Of a DNA stretch of 64,000 nt, positions 52,550 to 61,403 are shown piece by piece (the first letter of the stretch is position 1; each line of letters opens with the position of its first letter). The position numbers were made by a program, and so were the translations under genes. The stretch is taken from assembly GCA_038200275.1 (NCBI GenBank), contig JBBPYC010000059.1, forward strand, positions 1-64,000, given 5' to 3'. This DNA comes from JBBPYC01 sp038200275. Lineage in GTDB: Bacteria > Pseudomonadota > Gammaproteobacteria > Burkholderiales > Burkholderiaceae_C. Below the pieces are notes generated by a model. The model made no database searches and was not told the origin of the DNA. It saw only the letters and a program-made list of their open reading frames with translations.

Positions 52550-54577
52550 ATGGCGTTTAAGACCCGTGCACCCGTCTTTGTCACGCTGCTTGCGTCGACC
52601 TTGTTCGGCATCACCGCCTGCAGTGACGGCGACAGCAACAACAACGACGATGTCATCGCGCGCAATGCGTGCGAGTTTCCGAGCGACGCCGGCGGTGTCG
52701 TCGTCGGCTCCGGCAACCCCGGGGACCCGTCGCTGCCGGAGCCGTCGTCGGGCTACCGCACCGGCAAGAAGGTCGTCACGGCGCGCAGCTACATGGTGGT
52801 GACCGCAAACCCGCTTGCAACCAAGGCCGGCTGCGACGTGTTGAAAGACGGCGGCAGCGCAGCCGATGCGGCCGTGGCCGTGCAGATGGTGCTGGGCCTG
52901 GTCGAGCCGCAATCCTCAGGCATCGGCGGCGGTGCGTTCCTGATGCATTACGACGCGAAGACGAAGAAGGTGCAGGCCTACGACGGCCGAGAGACCGCGC
53001 CGGCTGCCGCCACCGAGAACTACCTGCGCTACGTGGGCGACACCGCCACGTCCGGCGCGGTGCTACCCAACGCACGCTCCAGCGGCCGCGCGATCGGCAC
53101 GCCCGGCGCAGTGCGCATGTTGGAGCTGGTGCACAAAGACCACGGCAGCAAGCGTTGGGTTGGCCTGTTCGACCCGGCCATCAAGATTGCGACAGACGGG
53201 TTCCGCATCGGCGGGCGCATGGCGGATGCGATCTCGGACGCAGCCGACAACCTGAAGCGCGACGCTGAAGCCGCTGCGTATTTTCTGAACGCAGACGGCA
53301 GCCCCCGAGCGCTCGGCAGCACCATCAAGAACCCGGACTATGCAAGCTCGCTGCAGTTGATTGCGCAAAACGGCGCCGATGCCTTGCACACCGGCGCGCT
53401 CGCGCAGGCGATCGTTGCCAAGATCGGCATCACCGGCAGCGCCAACAACGGCGGCCCGATCACACCAGGCCTGACCACGCTGGCCGACTTGGCCAACTAC
53501 CAGCCGAAGCGGCGCGACGCGGTCTGCAGCACGTACCGCACCAGCTACACCGTCTGCGGCATGCCGCCGCCCTCTTCTGGTGGCATTGCAGTCGCGCAGA
53601 TCCTGGGCATTTTAGAGAATTACAACCTTGCGCCGCTGGCGCCGACCGCGATCGATCTTGAAGGCGGCAAGCCAACCGTGCAGGGTGTGCATCTGGTCAG
53701 CGAAGCGGAACGGTTGGCCTATGCGGACCGCAACCTGTATGTGGCCGACACGGACTTCGTGCCGTTGCCGGGCAACGGCATTTCCTCGCTGCTCGACAAG
53801 AACTACTTGAAGCAGCGTGCGTCGTTGATCTCCCTGACCAGGAGCCTGGGCACCGCGCAACCCGGCACGTTTGCGACCACGCGATCGCTGGGCATCGGTG
53901 CGCCGATCGCTGAGAACGGTACCAGCCACGTGAGCATCGTGGACCGGGACGGCAACGCCGTGGCCATGACGACCACCGTGGAGAGCTCGCTCGGTTCCTA
54001 TCACTTCACGCGCGGCTTCATCCTGAACAACCAGCTGACCGATTTTTCATCGGCGCCGGTCGATGCAACCGGCTTGCCCGTCGCGAACCGTGTGCAGCCG
54101 TTGAAGCGCCCACGCAGTTCGATGGCGCCGACGCTGGTGCTGCGCAACAACGCGAGCGACGCTGCACGACCAGACCTGCTGATGGCAACCGGCTCGCCGG
54201 GTGGCTCCACCATCATCCAGTTCGTTGCCAAGACGGTGGTCGGCGTGCTCGACTGGGGGCTGAATGCGCAACAGGCCACGTCGATGGTGAACTTCGGCTC
54301 GGCCAACGGCCCCACCACCAATGTCGGCGGCGAGCATCCGAATGTGAACGTGGCCAACAGCGGCAACGACGACCCGCTGGTCGCCGGCCTGCGCGCAATC
54401 GGCCACACGGTGAGCACCGCTTCGCAGTCAAGCGGCGTCAGCACCATCGTGCGTGGCACCCTGAGCAGCCAGACCGCACTGCAAGGCGGTGCCGATCCGC
54501 GGCGCGAGGGCGTGGTGCTTGGCGACACATATCAGCCAGCGGCAGGCGCAGTGTTCACGCTGTTCAACGGCAACTGA
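52550..54577 (+). CDS. Gamma-glutamyltransferase, lipoprotein form
   Basis: A 675-residue GGT with a lipoprotein-type signal (VTLLASTLFGITACSDGDS). The large-subunit pattern includes ATKAGCDVLKDGGSAADAAV, GLVEPQSSGIGGGAFLMHYD and the glutamyl-binding Arg in DGRETAPAAA. Autocleavage should occur before the Thr in ENGTSHVSIVDRDGNAVAMT, near residue 463. It is longer than typical GGT (about 580). Unlike the cytoplasmic GGT at 34.3 kb it should act in the periplasm, on glutathione or gamma-glutamyl peptides. Confidence 0.93.
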   Translation: MAFKTRAPVFVTLLASTLFGITACSDGDSNNNDDVIARNACEFPSDAGGVVVGSGNPGDPSLPEPSSGYRTGKKVVTARSYMVVTANPLATKAGCDVLKDGGSAADAAVAVQMVLGLVEPQSSGIGGGAFLMHYDAKTKKVQAYDGRETAPAAATENYLRYVGDTATSGAVLPNARSSGRAIGTPGAVRMLELVHKDHGSKRWVGLFDPAIKIATDGFRIGGRMADAISDAADNLKRDAEAAAYFLNADGSPRALGSTIKNPDYASSLQLIAQNGADALHTGALAQAIVAKIGITGSANNGGPITPGLTTLADLANYQPKRRDAVCSTYRTSYTVCGMPPPSSGGIAVAQILGILENYNLAPLAPTAIDLEGGKPTVQGVHLVSEAERLAYADRNLYVADTDFVPLPGNGISSLLDKNYLKQRASLISLTRSLGTAQPGTFATTRSLGIGAPIAENGTSHVSIVDRDGNAVAMTTTVESSLGSYHFTRGFILNNQLTDFSSAPVDATGLPVANRVQPLKRPRSSMAPTLVLRNNASDAARPDLLMATGSPGGSTIIQFVAKTVVGVLDWGLNAQQATSMVNFGSANGPTTNVGGEHPNVNVANSGNDDPLVAGLRAIGHTVSTASQSSGVSTIVRGTLSSQTALQGGADPRREGVVLGDTYQPAAGAVFTLFNGN

Positions 54578-54913
54578 GCGCACGCATCGGCTGCCCAGCC
54601 AAGCGAGCTGACTACCCCCTTGGTGGGTATGCGGCCTGATGGCAGCGTCTTTCGTCCTCACTGGCGAAGTCCGCTGCTGCCCTTTTTTGCAACGGTTCGC
54701 AGCGCCGCCAGCCCTGCCGTGAGGCTCGGCAGCCGGCCGTGAATTGATTCGGTGACGGACGCTGGCTGATTTCGATCGAGGCCCGCTGTAGCAGCTCGCC
54801 CAATCCAGCTTGACGCTGCATTGTCCTTGCCGACAAGATGCGTTGTCGGCAGCCCGCAGCCCGTCGCCTGCAAAGCGGGCCAAGCCCTTCTCGTTGACCA
54901 GAGACCTCGATTG
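54578..54913. other. Intergenic region with a perfect 8-bp hairpin upstream of tctB
   Basis: A 336-bp gap with no recognised gene. GCCGACAA (54829-54836), loop GATGCG, TTGTCGGC (54843-54850) is a perfect inverted repeat 64 bp before the tctB ATG. It could be an operator or an RNA hairpin in the leader; no T-run follows. Confidence 0.45.
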
Positions 54914-55375
54914 ATGATCAAGCACATCGACACCCGCGACCTCGTTGCTGGCCTGGCTCTGATCGCCGTCGGCCTGTTCGTCGCGCTGTATGCGTCCAAC
55001 CATTACCGGATGGGCGATGCGGCGCGCATGGGCCCAGGCTTCTTCCCCACGGCGTTGGGCTGGATCCTTGCCGGCCTGGGGCTCATCGTCGTGCTGTTTT
55101 CGTTTCGGCGCACGGTGCATGCGTTCGAGCCGCCGCCGTTCGCGCTGCGGCCGTTTCTCGCGGTGCTGCTGGCGATTCTTGCGTTTGGCTTGCTGATCGA
55201 GCGGATCGGCTTGGTACCCACCGCGCTCGTCATGACCGTGATTGCCGCGTTTGCCAACAGCAACTTCCACCTCGGCCGCGCGTTGCTGCTGGGTGTGTTC
55301 CTGGCGGGTTTGTCCTGGCTGATCTTCTCGGTCGGCCTGCAGATGACCTTGCCGGCTTTCAACTTCCCGGGGTGA
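54914..55375 (+). CDS. tctB: Tripartite tricarboxylate transporter small membrane subunit TctB
   Basis: A 153-residue protein with four predicted membrane helices. It has the TctB pattern RDLVAGLALIAVGLFVALYA at the N-terminus, RMGPGFFPTALGWILAGLGL and VPTALVMTVIAAFANSNFHL. The ATG at 54914 gives normal length. It lies 4 bp before tctA. No tctC/Bug gene is adjacent, so the permease must borrow a receptor encoded elsewhere, perhaps the one at 36 kb. Confidence 0.93.
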   Translation: MIKHIDTRDLVAGLALIAVGLFVALYASNHYRMGDAARMGPGFFPTALGWILAGLGLIVVLFSFRRTVHAFEPPPFALRPFLAVLLAILAFGLLIERIGLVPTALVMTVIAAFANSNFHLGRALLLGVFLAGLSWLIFSVGLQMTLPAFNFPG

Positions 55376-55379
55376 AGCG

Positions 55380-56915
55380 ATGGACCTGTTCTCGACCTTC
55401 GCCGCCAACTTCACGCTCGGCTTTCACGAAGCGGTATCGCTGTCGAATCTCTGGTACTGCTTTCTCGGCGTGTTCCTGGGCTGCCTGGTCGGCGTGCTGC
55501 CGGGGCTGGGCGCGCTGATCGCGATCTCGCTGCTGCTGCCGATCACTTATCACCTGCCGCCTTCCGGTGCGCTGATCATGCTCGCCGGCGTTTACTTCGG
55601 CGCCGACTACGGAGGCGGCACGTGTTCCATCCTGCTGGGGGTGCCGGGGCACGCGGCGGCGGCGATCGACGTGCTGGACGGCTTTCCGATGGCCAAGCAG
55701 GGCCGCGGCGGCGTCGCGCTGTTCATGAAGTGCATCGCATCGTTCTGGGGTTCGGCCGTGGGCATCGTCTTGTTGATGCTGTTCGCACCCGTGTTGTCCG
55801 AGTTCGCGTTCAACTTCGGGCCGTCGGAATACAGCGCGCTGATGCTGCTGGGCCTGATCGCGGCATCCACCGTGGGCCAGGGCTCGCCAATCAAGGGCGT
55901 GGCGATGATGATCCTGGGTCTGATCCTGGGGCTGGTCGGCACCGACGTGAACAGTGGCGTCGCGCGCTTCAGCTTCGACGTCCCGGAGCTGACCGACGGC
56001 TTCAGCCTGGTGGCGGTCGCGATGGGGTTGTTCGCCGTCACCGAAGTCATCAAGAGCGCCAACACCTCGCGCATGGCGCCGCCGCAGCAGAGCTTCACGC
56101 TGCGCGACCAGATGCCGACGAAAGAGGACTGGCGCCGCTCCATCCCCGCGATGCTCCGGGGCTCCGCGCTGGGGTCGTTCTTCGGCGGCCTGCCGGGCAC
56201 CAGCGGCGGCATGGCGACGTTTCTGTCGTATGCGATGGAAAAACGCATTTCCAAGCACCCGGAGCAGTTCGGCAAGGGCGCGATCGAAGGCATTGCCGGC
56301 CCGGAAGCCTGCAACAACGCGGGCGTTGGCACCTCGTTCATCCCGACCTTGACGCTGGGCATCCCCGGCGACGCGATCATGGCGCTGATGCTGGCGGCGC
56401 TGATCATCCAGGGCATCCAGCCCGGCCCGCAGGTGCTGACCAGTCACCCCGAATTGTTCTGGGGCCTGATCGTGTCTTTCTGGATCGGCAACATCTTCCT
56501 GGTGATCCTGAACATCCCGCTGATCGGCATGTGGGTGCGGCTGCTGTCGATTCCGTACCCGCTGCTGTTCCCGGCCATCGTGCTGTTTACCTGCATCGGT
56601 GTCTACAGCACCAACAACAATGCGTTCGATGTCTACGTGCTGCTGGGCATCGGGCTGGTCGGATTTTTGATGCTGCTGGTGCGCTTCGAGGTGGTGCCGA
56701 TCCTGCTCGGCCTTGTGCTCGGGCCGATGCTCGAGGAGAACTTCCGCCGCGCGCTGCTGCTGTCACGCGGAGACTTCCATATATTCATCGACCGGCCGAT
56801 CACCGCGACCGCCCTGGGTGTCTGCGTGCTGATGGTGGTGGGCTCGGTCTGGGGCTACTTGCGACGGCGTCCGCGTGCCGAAGCGCAGCCGGAGTCGAAG
56901 GCGGCCGATGCCTGA
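55380..56915 (+). CDS. tctA: Tripartite tricarboxylate transporter large membrane subunit TctA
   Basis: A 511-residue carrier subunit with about twelve membrane segments. Conserved motifs: GVLPGLGALIAISLLLPITY near residue 38, YFGADYGGGTCSILLGVPGH near residue 73, and in the second repeat FFGGLPGTSGGMATFLSYAM with FIPTLTLGIPGDAIMALMLA. Both repeats are complete. It imports small carboxylates with a Bug-type receptor. Confidence 0.96.
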   Translation: MDLFSTFAANFTLGFHEAVSLSNLWYCFLGVFLGCLVGVLPGLGALIAISLLLPITYHLPPSGALIMLAGVYFGADYGGGTCSILLGVPGHAAAAIDVLDGFPMAKQGRGGVALFMKCIASFWGSAVGIVLLMLFAPVLSEFAFNFGPSEYSALMLLGLIAASTVGQGSPIKGVAMMILGLILGLVGTDVNSGVARFSFDVPELTDGFSLVAVAMGLFAVTEVIKSANTSRMAPPQQSFTLRDQMPTKEDWRRSIPAMLRGSALGSFFGGLPGTSGGMATFLSYAMEKRISKHPEQFGKGAIEGIAGPEACNNAGVGTSFIPTLTLGIPGDAIMALMLAALIIQGIQPGPQVLTSHPELFWGLIVSFWIGNIFLVILNIPLIGMWVRLLSIPYPLLFPAIVLFTCIGVYSTNNNAFDVYVLLGIGLVGFLMLLVRFEVVPILLGLVLGPMLEENFRRALLLSRGDFHIFIDRPITATALGVCVLMVVGSVWGYLRRRPRAEAQPESKAADA

Positions 56916-56961
56916 GGGTCTCCAGACGATCCGCATCGCGGCCTGAACGACTGCCACGAGC

Positions 56962-56988
56962 ACACGACCGTGTGCATCACGGTCGTGT
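56962..56988 (+). terminator. Perfect 11-bp hairpin after tctA (possible terminator, no T-run)
   Basis: ACACGACCGTG (56962-56972), loop TGCAT, CACGGTCGTGT (56978-56988). The stem is perfect and stable but lacks a following T-run, so it may be a factor-dependent end, an mRNA-stabilising stem, or an operator for the next (now broken) gene. It begins 46 bp after the tctA stop. Confidence 0.5.
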
Positions 56989-57058
56989 CACACAACGCAG
57001 CGACAGTCCCCGCATCGAGCGCCACATCCGGTGCGCTCAAGAGCGAAGGAGATGTCAT

Positions 57059-57630
57059 GCGAAACCATGGGTTGATGGATCCGATCCGGTACAGTCTTTT
57101 GCAGAAGACCGCCGGTGCCTGGCTGGGCTCGACCACGCTGCCCGCTGCGTTGCTGGCGGGTCGCGGTGCGGTCGCCCAGACCCTTGCTGCGCCCGCCACA
57201 CCTGCCGCGATCGCACCCGACGGCGCCCGACCGCAGTGGCCCGATGAGCTGCCCTTCGGCAGTGCGGCGGGTGACCGTGCCATGGTCAAACCGGGTGAAA
57301 GATCGCTGAAGTCCTGAAAGCGCTGCAAGCCGTCGACCCCATGGTCTGGCTGAGTGCCGACGTGCGCAATTGCGCCGAGCACCACGGCGCGCCAGCGCGC
57401 GCAGTTCCACCAGGTTCAAGCCGTTCCCGGAGTTCGTCACCGGCCCGCCAAACGCAGGCAGCTTCGGCCCGAATGCGCAGAACAACCCGTTCGGGCCCCA
57501 ACAGGTCTCTCGGAACGCGCCGAAGGTGCAGAACACCACGCCGTTTGCTGGCCTGCAGTGCTGCGGGCAGATCGAAATCGACGCAACCTCGCGTGCGTTC
57601 AAGGTCGTATCAAAGGACCTGAAGCCGCAG
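57059..57630 (+). pseudogene. phoD: Decayed alkaline phosphatase D (phoD)
   Basis: The sequence opens with a PhoD-like leader (MRNHGLMDPIRYSLLQKTAG) running to LPFGSAAGDRAMV. It jumps near 57300 to LKALQAVDPMVWLSADV and then, after a frame change, to RFKPFPEFVTGPPNAGSFGP and GLQCCGQIEIDATSRAFKVV. The first part matches the N-terminus and the last the C-terminal end of PhoD-like phosphatases, which are about 500-550 residues; here fewer than 200 codons remain. The metallo-phosphatase core is gone. An intact phoX follows. Confidence 0.78.
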
Positions 57631-57784
57631 CGAAGCCGACGTGTAGCCGATCGTTGTGCACGCTTGGGTCTTCGAGCCCCATTTTGTTTCGCCCGTTTCA
57701 GCGCTTGCGGTTGTCAAGAAACTTTCACATGCGGTGGCTAACGTGCCGCCATTGGTTCTTCAACTTTGCGACATCAACCACCTC

Positions 57785-59734
57785 ATGAGTACAACCCAAA
57801 CCCTCGACAAGACCTTCTCCCGCCGCCGCGTGATGCAACTGCTGACCGGTGCCCCGCTGCTGCCGATCGCTTCCGCTTCGCCGTTGTTCATCGCGTTGTC
57901 CGCCTGCGGCAGCGGTGGTGGCGAGGCGGCGGGGGTGACCGTCAAGTCAACCCACTTTCAGGCGATGGCTGCGCCGACGTTGGCGAACCCGCAAATGATG
58001 GCGACCACCACCGTCGGCTCCAGCCTGGCGGCCAACTACAGCGACGGCAGCAGCCAGACCTTTGCGCTGAAATACGAGCCGTTCTTCATCACCGGCGCCA
58101 CCGTGCCGGACGGCAACGGTGGCAGCGTTGTCGCGGGCAGCTATTGGGACATCTTCAACCAGCCGATCCGTGATGCGAGTGCGCCGGACCAGCGTCAGTT
58201 CTTCTCGGACGGGCCCGACGGCATGTCGCTGTTGAAGCTGGCGAACCCGACCGTTGCCGGCATCAAGGGCAACACCGTGTTCGCAGTGGTGCAGTTCGAA
58301 TACACCTCGCAGGATGTGTCGGGCAAGTCGAAGTACGGTCAGCTGCCATCACCGATCGCGGTGCTGACGCTGGATCAGGACCAGGCCACCGGCCAGCTGA
58401 GCCTCGTCAAATATCACAACGTCGATACCCGCAGCGTCAACGGCCTGTGGATCACCTGCGGCGCGAGCTTGTCGCCGTGGAACACACACCTGTCGAGCGA
58501 AGAATACGAGCCCGATGCATTTGCTGCCAGCAACGCCCAGATGGCCGCATTCAGCACCGCGCTGTATGGCAACCCGAGCACCGCGAACCCGTATCACTAT
58601 GGCCACCTGCCCGAAGTCACGGTGCAGCCGGACGGCACCGGCACCATCGTGAAGCACTACGGCATGGGCCGCATCTCCCATGAGCTGGTCGCGGTGCTGC
58701 CCGACGAGCGCACGGTGTTGATGGGCGACGATGCGACGAATGGCGGTGCCTTCCTGTTCATCGCGGATCGGGCGCGCGATCTTTCCAGCGGCACGCTGTA
58801 CGTTGGCAAGTGGAACCAGACGTCCGGCACCGGCCCGGGCGCAGCCACGTGGTCGTGGATCAAGCTCGGCCGTGCGAACAGCGCCGACATCCGCAAGCTG
58901 GTCGACAGCGGCATCAAGCCCGCCGACATCATGGAAGTGAAGACGACCGACCCTGGCGACGCGTCGTTCACGAAGATTCCGTATGCGGGCAAGTTCAACT
59001 GGGTCAAGGTCAAGCCCGGCATGGAGCAGGCCGCGTGTTTTCTGAAGACGCACCGTTACGCCGCGCTGAAAGGCGGCAGCCTGGGCTTCACCAAGTGGGA
59101 AGGCACGACGTTCAACGCAAGGGACAAGATCGCCTACATCGCAATGTCGCGCATCGAGTCGACCATGCTGAACGGCTCCGGTGACGTGAAGGTGGAAGGG
59201 CCGTATTCGGGCGCCGTCTATGCGCAGAATTTGCGCAGTGGCCAGAAGGATTCGGCGGGCAACGCGATCGACAGCGATTGGGTGCCTGTCGACATAGCGG
59301 CCGTGCCTGCGCTGATCAGCGAAGACTTCGGCGGCGGCAAGTTCAAAGGGCAGGGCGCGTTGGGCAACTTCGCCAATCCAGACAAGATCGCAACACCGGA
59401 CAACCTCAAATATTCCGAGCGTCTGCGCACCTTGTTCATCGGCGAAGACAGCAACACGCACGTGAACAACTTCCTGTGGGCCTACAACGTGGATGACCAG
59501 TCGGTGAAGCGCCTGCTGTCCTGCCCGGCCGGCGCGGAGTCGACCGGCCTGCACGCAGTCGACGATGTGAACGGCTTCACCTACATCATGAGCAACTTTC
59601 AGCACGCGGGCGATTGGGATTCGCCGCTGCATGATGTGGTGAAGCCCACGCTCGATCCGCTGATCCGCGCGAACTACCAGGACAAGTACGGCGCGGCGGT
59701 GGGCTATCTCACGGGGTTCGCGACACCGGCTTGA
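57785..59734 (+). CDS. phoX: PhoX family phosphatase
   Basis: A 649-residue secreted phosphatase of the PhoX/DUF839 family. The Tat signal is FSRRRVMQLLTGAPLLPIAS, followed by a Cys (ALSACGSG) that may be lipid-modified. The beta-propeller core shows NGLWITCGASLSPWNTHLSS near residue 220 (Cys and Glu ligand region) and TKWEGTTFNARDKIAYIAMS near residue 438. PhoX enzymes use Ca and Fe to cleave phosphomonoesters under phosphate limitation. The start is ATG 57785, which places the twin Arg at residues 13-15. Confidence 0.92.
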   Translation: MSTTQTLDKTFSRRRVMQLLTGAPLLPIASASPLFIALSACGSGGGEAAGVTVKSTHFQAMAAPTLANPQMMATTTVGSSLAANYSDGSSQTFALKYEPFFITGATVPDGNGGSVVAGSYWDIFNQPIRDASAPDQRQFFSDGPDGMSLLKLANPTVAGIKGNTVFAVVQFEYTSQDVSGKSKYGQLPSPIAVLTLDQDQATGQLSLVKYHNVDTRSVNGLWITCGASLSPWNTHLSSEEYEPDAFAASNAQMAAFSTALYGNPSTANPYHYGHLPEVTVQPDGTGTIVKHYGMGRISHELVAVLPDERTVLMGDDATNGGAFLFIADRARDLSSGTLYVGKWNQTSGTGPGAATWSWIKLGRANSADIRKLVDSGIKPADIMEVKTTDPGDASFTKIPYAGKFNWVKVKPGMEQAACFLKTHRYAALKGGSLGFTKWEGTTFNARDKIAYIAMSRIESTMLNGSGDVKVEGPYSGAVYAQNLRSGQKDSAGNAIDSDWVPVDIAAVPALISEDFGGGKFKGQGALGNFANPDKIATPDNLKYSERLRTLFIGEDSNTHVNNFLWAYNVDDQSVKRLLSCPAGAESTGLHAVDDVNGFTYIMSNFQHAGDWDSPLHDVVKPTLDPLIRANYQDKYGAAVGYLTGFATPA

Positions 59735-59781
59735 CGGGCGGGTGCGCGGCGCACAGCGATCACGCAGCTTCATCGCGCACC

Positions 59782-60552
59782 TCAGCCAGACACGGCGATC
59801 ACGACACCGGTTTCCTCCACGCCTGCCACCGCCGGGTCTCCGACCCGCAATCCTGCGGCCGGCTTGGCAAAGCCGACCAGTCGCAAGCCGCATGGCAATT
59901 CCAGGCCGACTTCGCCGCCTGCCGCATCTTCGTCTGCCACGCGCGCGATGCGGCCCGCAAGTGCATTCCGGCCAGCCTTGCTTTTGAACGCTGCGCCGAC
60001 CTGCACCGCCGTGGCCTTGCACAGCGCGAGCACCGGGTGGCCAGGGCGCAGGTCCAGCAGTTGTGCGCTCTCGTGCGTGATGCGCGAAAACAGTGTGCTG
60101 CCGTCGGACAATGCGAGCGCGACCCGGACCACTGTGCCGTGCGGGGTCAGTGCAGCCACCGCACACGGCAGGTGGTTGCGCATGCTGGTGCGCAAGCCCA
60201 GTGCGGCCAGCCCGGGCATGCGAGGCGTGCCGCCTTCCTCGAAGTCGAGTTGGGCCAGCACTTGCTGGCGCGTTTCGAGCAGCCGATCGAACGTGCGCAG
60301 CAGCCGGTGGCCGGCCGGCGTCAATTGCGCGCCGCCGCCACCCGCGCCACCCACCGCTTTTTCGACCAGCACCGCTGCGGCCAGATTGCCCAGCGTCTCG
60401 ATCGCCTGCCACGCGGCTTTGTAGCTGACACCGGCGCCGCGCGCTGCTTCCGAGATCGATCCGGCCGCGTCGAGCCGCCGCAAGATGTCGATGCGCTTGT
60501 CGGTCGCGTCGTGCCCGAGCGCTTCGGACCATTGCGGTGCTTTGCGTTTCAT
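59782..60552 (-). CDS. modE: Molybdate-responsive regulator ModE
   Basis: A 256-residue regulator. The N-terminal winged helix has the LysR-like motif RRLDAAGSISEAARGAGVSY followed by KAAWQAIETLGNLAAAVLVE and the wing GGGGAQLTPAGHRLL. The C-terminal half contains two molybdate-binding TOBE/MOP domains (TSMRNHLPCAVAALTPHGTV, and RNALAGRIARVADEDAAGGE). ATG 60552 is chosen; ATG 60561 and TTG 60582 are in frame. It diverges from modA with an operator-like palindrome between, and represses modABC when molybdate is plentiful. Confidence 0.93.
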   Translation of the reverse strand: MKRKAPQWSEALGHDATDKRIDILRRLDAAGSISEAARGAGVSYKAAWQAIETLGNLAAAVLVEKAVGGAGGGGAQLTPAGHRLLRTFDRLLETRQQVLAQLDFEEGGTPRMPGLAALGLRTSMRNHLPCAVAALTPHGTVVRVALALSDGSTLFSRITHESAQLLDLRPGHPVLALCKATAVQVGAAFKSKAGRNALAGRIARVADEDAAGGEVGLELPCGLRLVGFAKPAAGLRVGDPAVAGVEETGVVIAVSG

Positions 60553-60597
60553 GTGCGGCATTGTCGTATTCAACCTTGGCAAGGCAATCGCTACACT

Positions 60598-60620
60598 CGC
60601 TATTCCATTTTTGAATAGCG
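60598..60620. promoter_or_regulatory. ModE operator-like palindrome
   Basis: CGCTATTC, 7-bp spacer CATTTTT, GAATAGCG: a perfect 8-bp inverted repeat between divergent modE and modA, ending 6 bp before the modA start codon. It resembles the split CGnTATAT/ATATnCG form of known ModE sites. A half-site TGAATAGC recurs at 61393-61400, just before modB. Confidence 0.8.
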
Positions 60621-60626
60621 TAGGTC

Positions 60627-61379
60627 TTGATCGTGGTTTTCATTCGCGCAATACTGCTGATTACGGCAAGCCTTGCAGGCGCCGTGCACGCCGGAGAAGT
60701 CAGCGTGGCGGTGGCCGCCAACTTCACAACGCCGATGCAAAAAATCGCCGCCGCGTTCGAGCAAGACACCGGGCACCGCGCGAACCTTGCGTTCGGCTCC
60801 ACGGGCAAGTTCTACGCGCAGATCAAGAACGGCGCGCCGTTCCAGTTGCTGCTGGCCGCCGACGACGACACGCCAGCTCGGCTGGAACAGGAAGGTTTGA
60901 GCGTTGCCGGCACCCGCTTCACCTACGCAATCGGCAAGCTCGCGTTGTGGAGCAAGCAGCCCGGCGTGGTCGATGCGCAGGGCAACGTGCTGCGCAACGC
61001 AGCGTTTGACCACATCGCACTTGCCGACCCGAAGCTCGCGCCTTACGGCAAAGCCGCTGTGCAGACGTTGACGACACTTGGCCTGCACGATGCGTTGCGC
61101 GCCAAATTCGTGCTCGGCGAAAACATCGGCCAGGCCTATCAGTTCGTTGCGACCGGCAACGCGATGCTGGGCTTCGTCGCGCTGTCGCAGGTATTCGCTG
61201 ACGGGCGCATCACGCAAGGCTCGGCCTGGATTGTTCCGCCCGCAATGCATGAACCCATTCGGCAAGATGCACTGGTGCTGGATAAAGGCAAGGACAACGT
61301 TGCCGCCACTGCGCTGATGCAGTACCTGCGCAGTGACAAAGCGCGCGCCATCATCCGCGGTTACGGCTACGACCTCTGA
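60627..61379 (+). CDS. modA: Molybdate-binding periplasmic protein ModA
   Basis: A 250-residue receptor with signal peptide FIRAILLITASLAGAVHAGE. ModA blocks are VSVAVAANFTTPMQKIAAAF, RANLAFGSTGKFYAQIKNGA and PFQLLLAADDDTPARL, then PYGKAAVQTL and IGQAYQFVATGNAMLGFVAL. These contribute the oxyanion-binding Ser/Ala/Tyr pocket. The start is TTG 60627 or GTG 60633. First gene of modABC, supplying molybdate for enzymes such as the Mo hydroxylase at 12.3 kb. Confidence 0.95.
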   Translation: MIVVFIRAILLITASLAGAVHAGEVSVAVAANFTTPMQKIAAAFEQDTGHRANLAFGSTGKFYAQIKNGAPFQLLLAADDDTPARLEQEGLSVAGTRFTYAIGKLALWSKQPGVVDAQGNVLRNAAFDHIALADPKLAPYGKAAVQTLTTLGLHDALRAKFVLGENIGQAYQFVATGNAMLGFVALSQVFADGRITQGSAWIVPPAMHEPIRQDALVLDKGKDNVAATALMQYLRSDKARAIIRGYGYDL

Positions 61380-61403
61380 TTTTTGTCGATGTTTGAATAG
61401 CCC

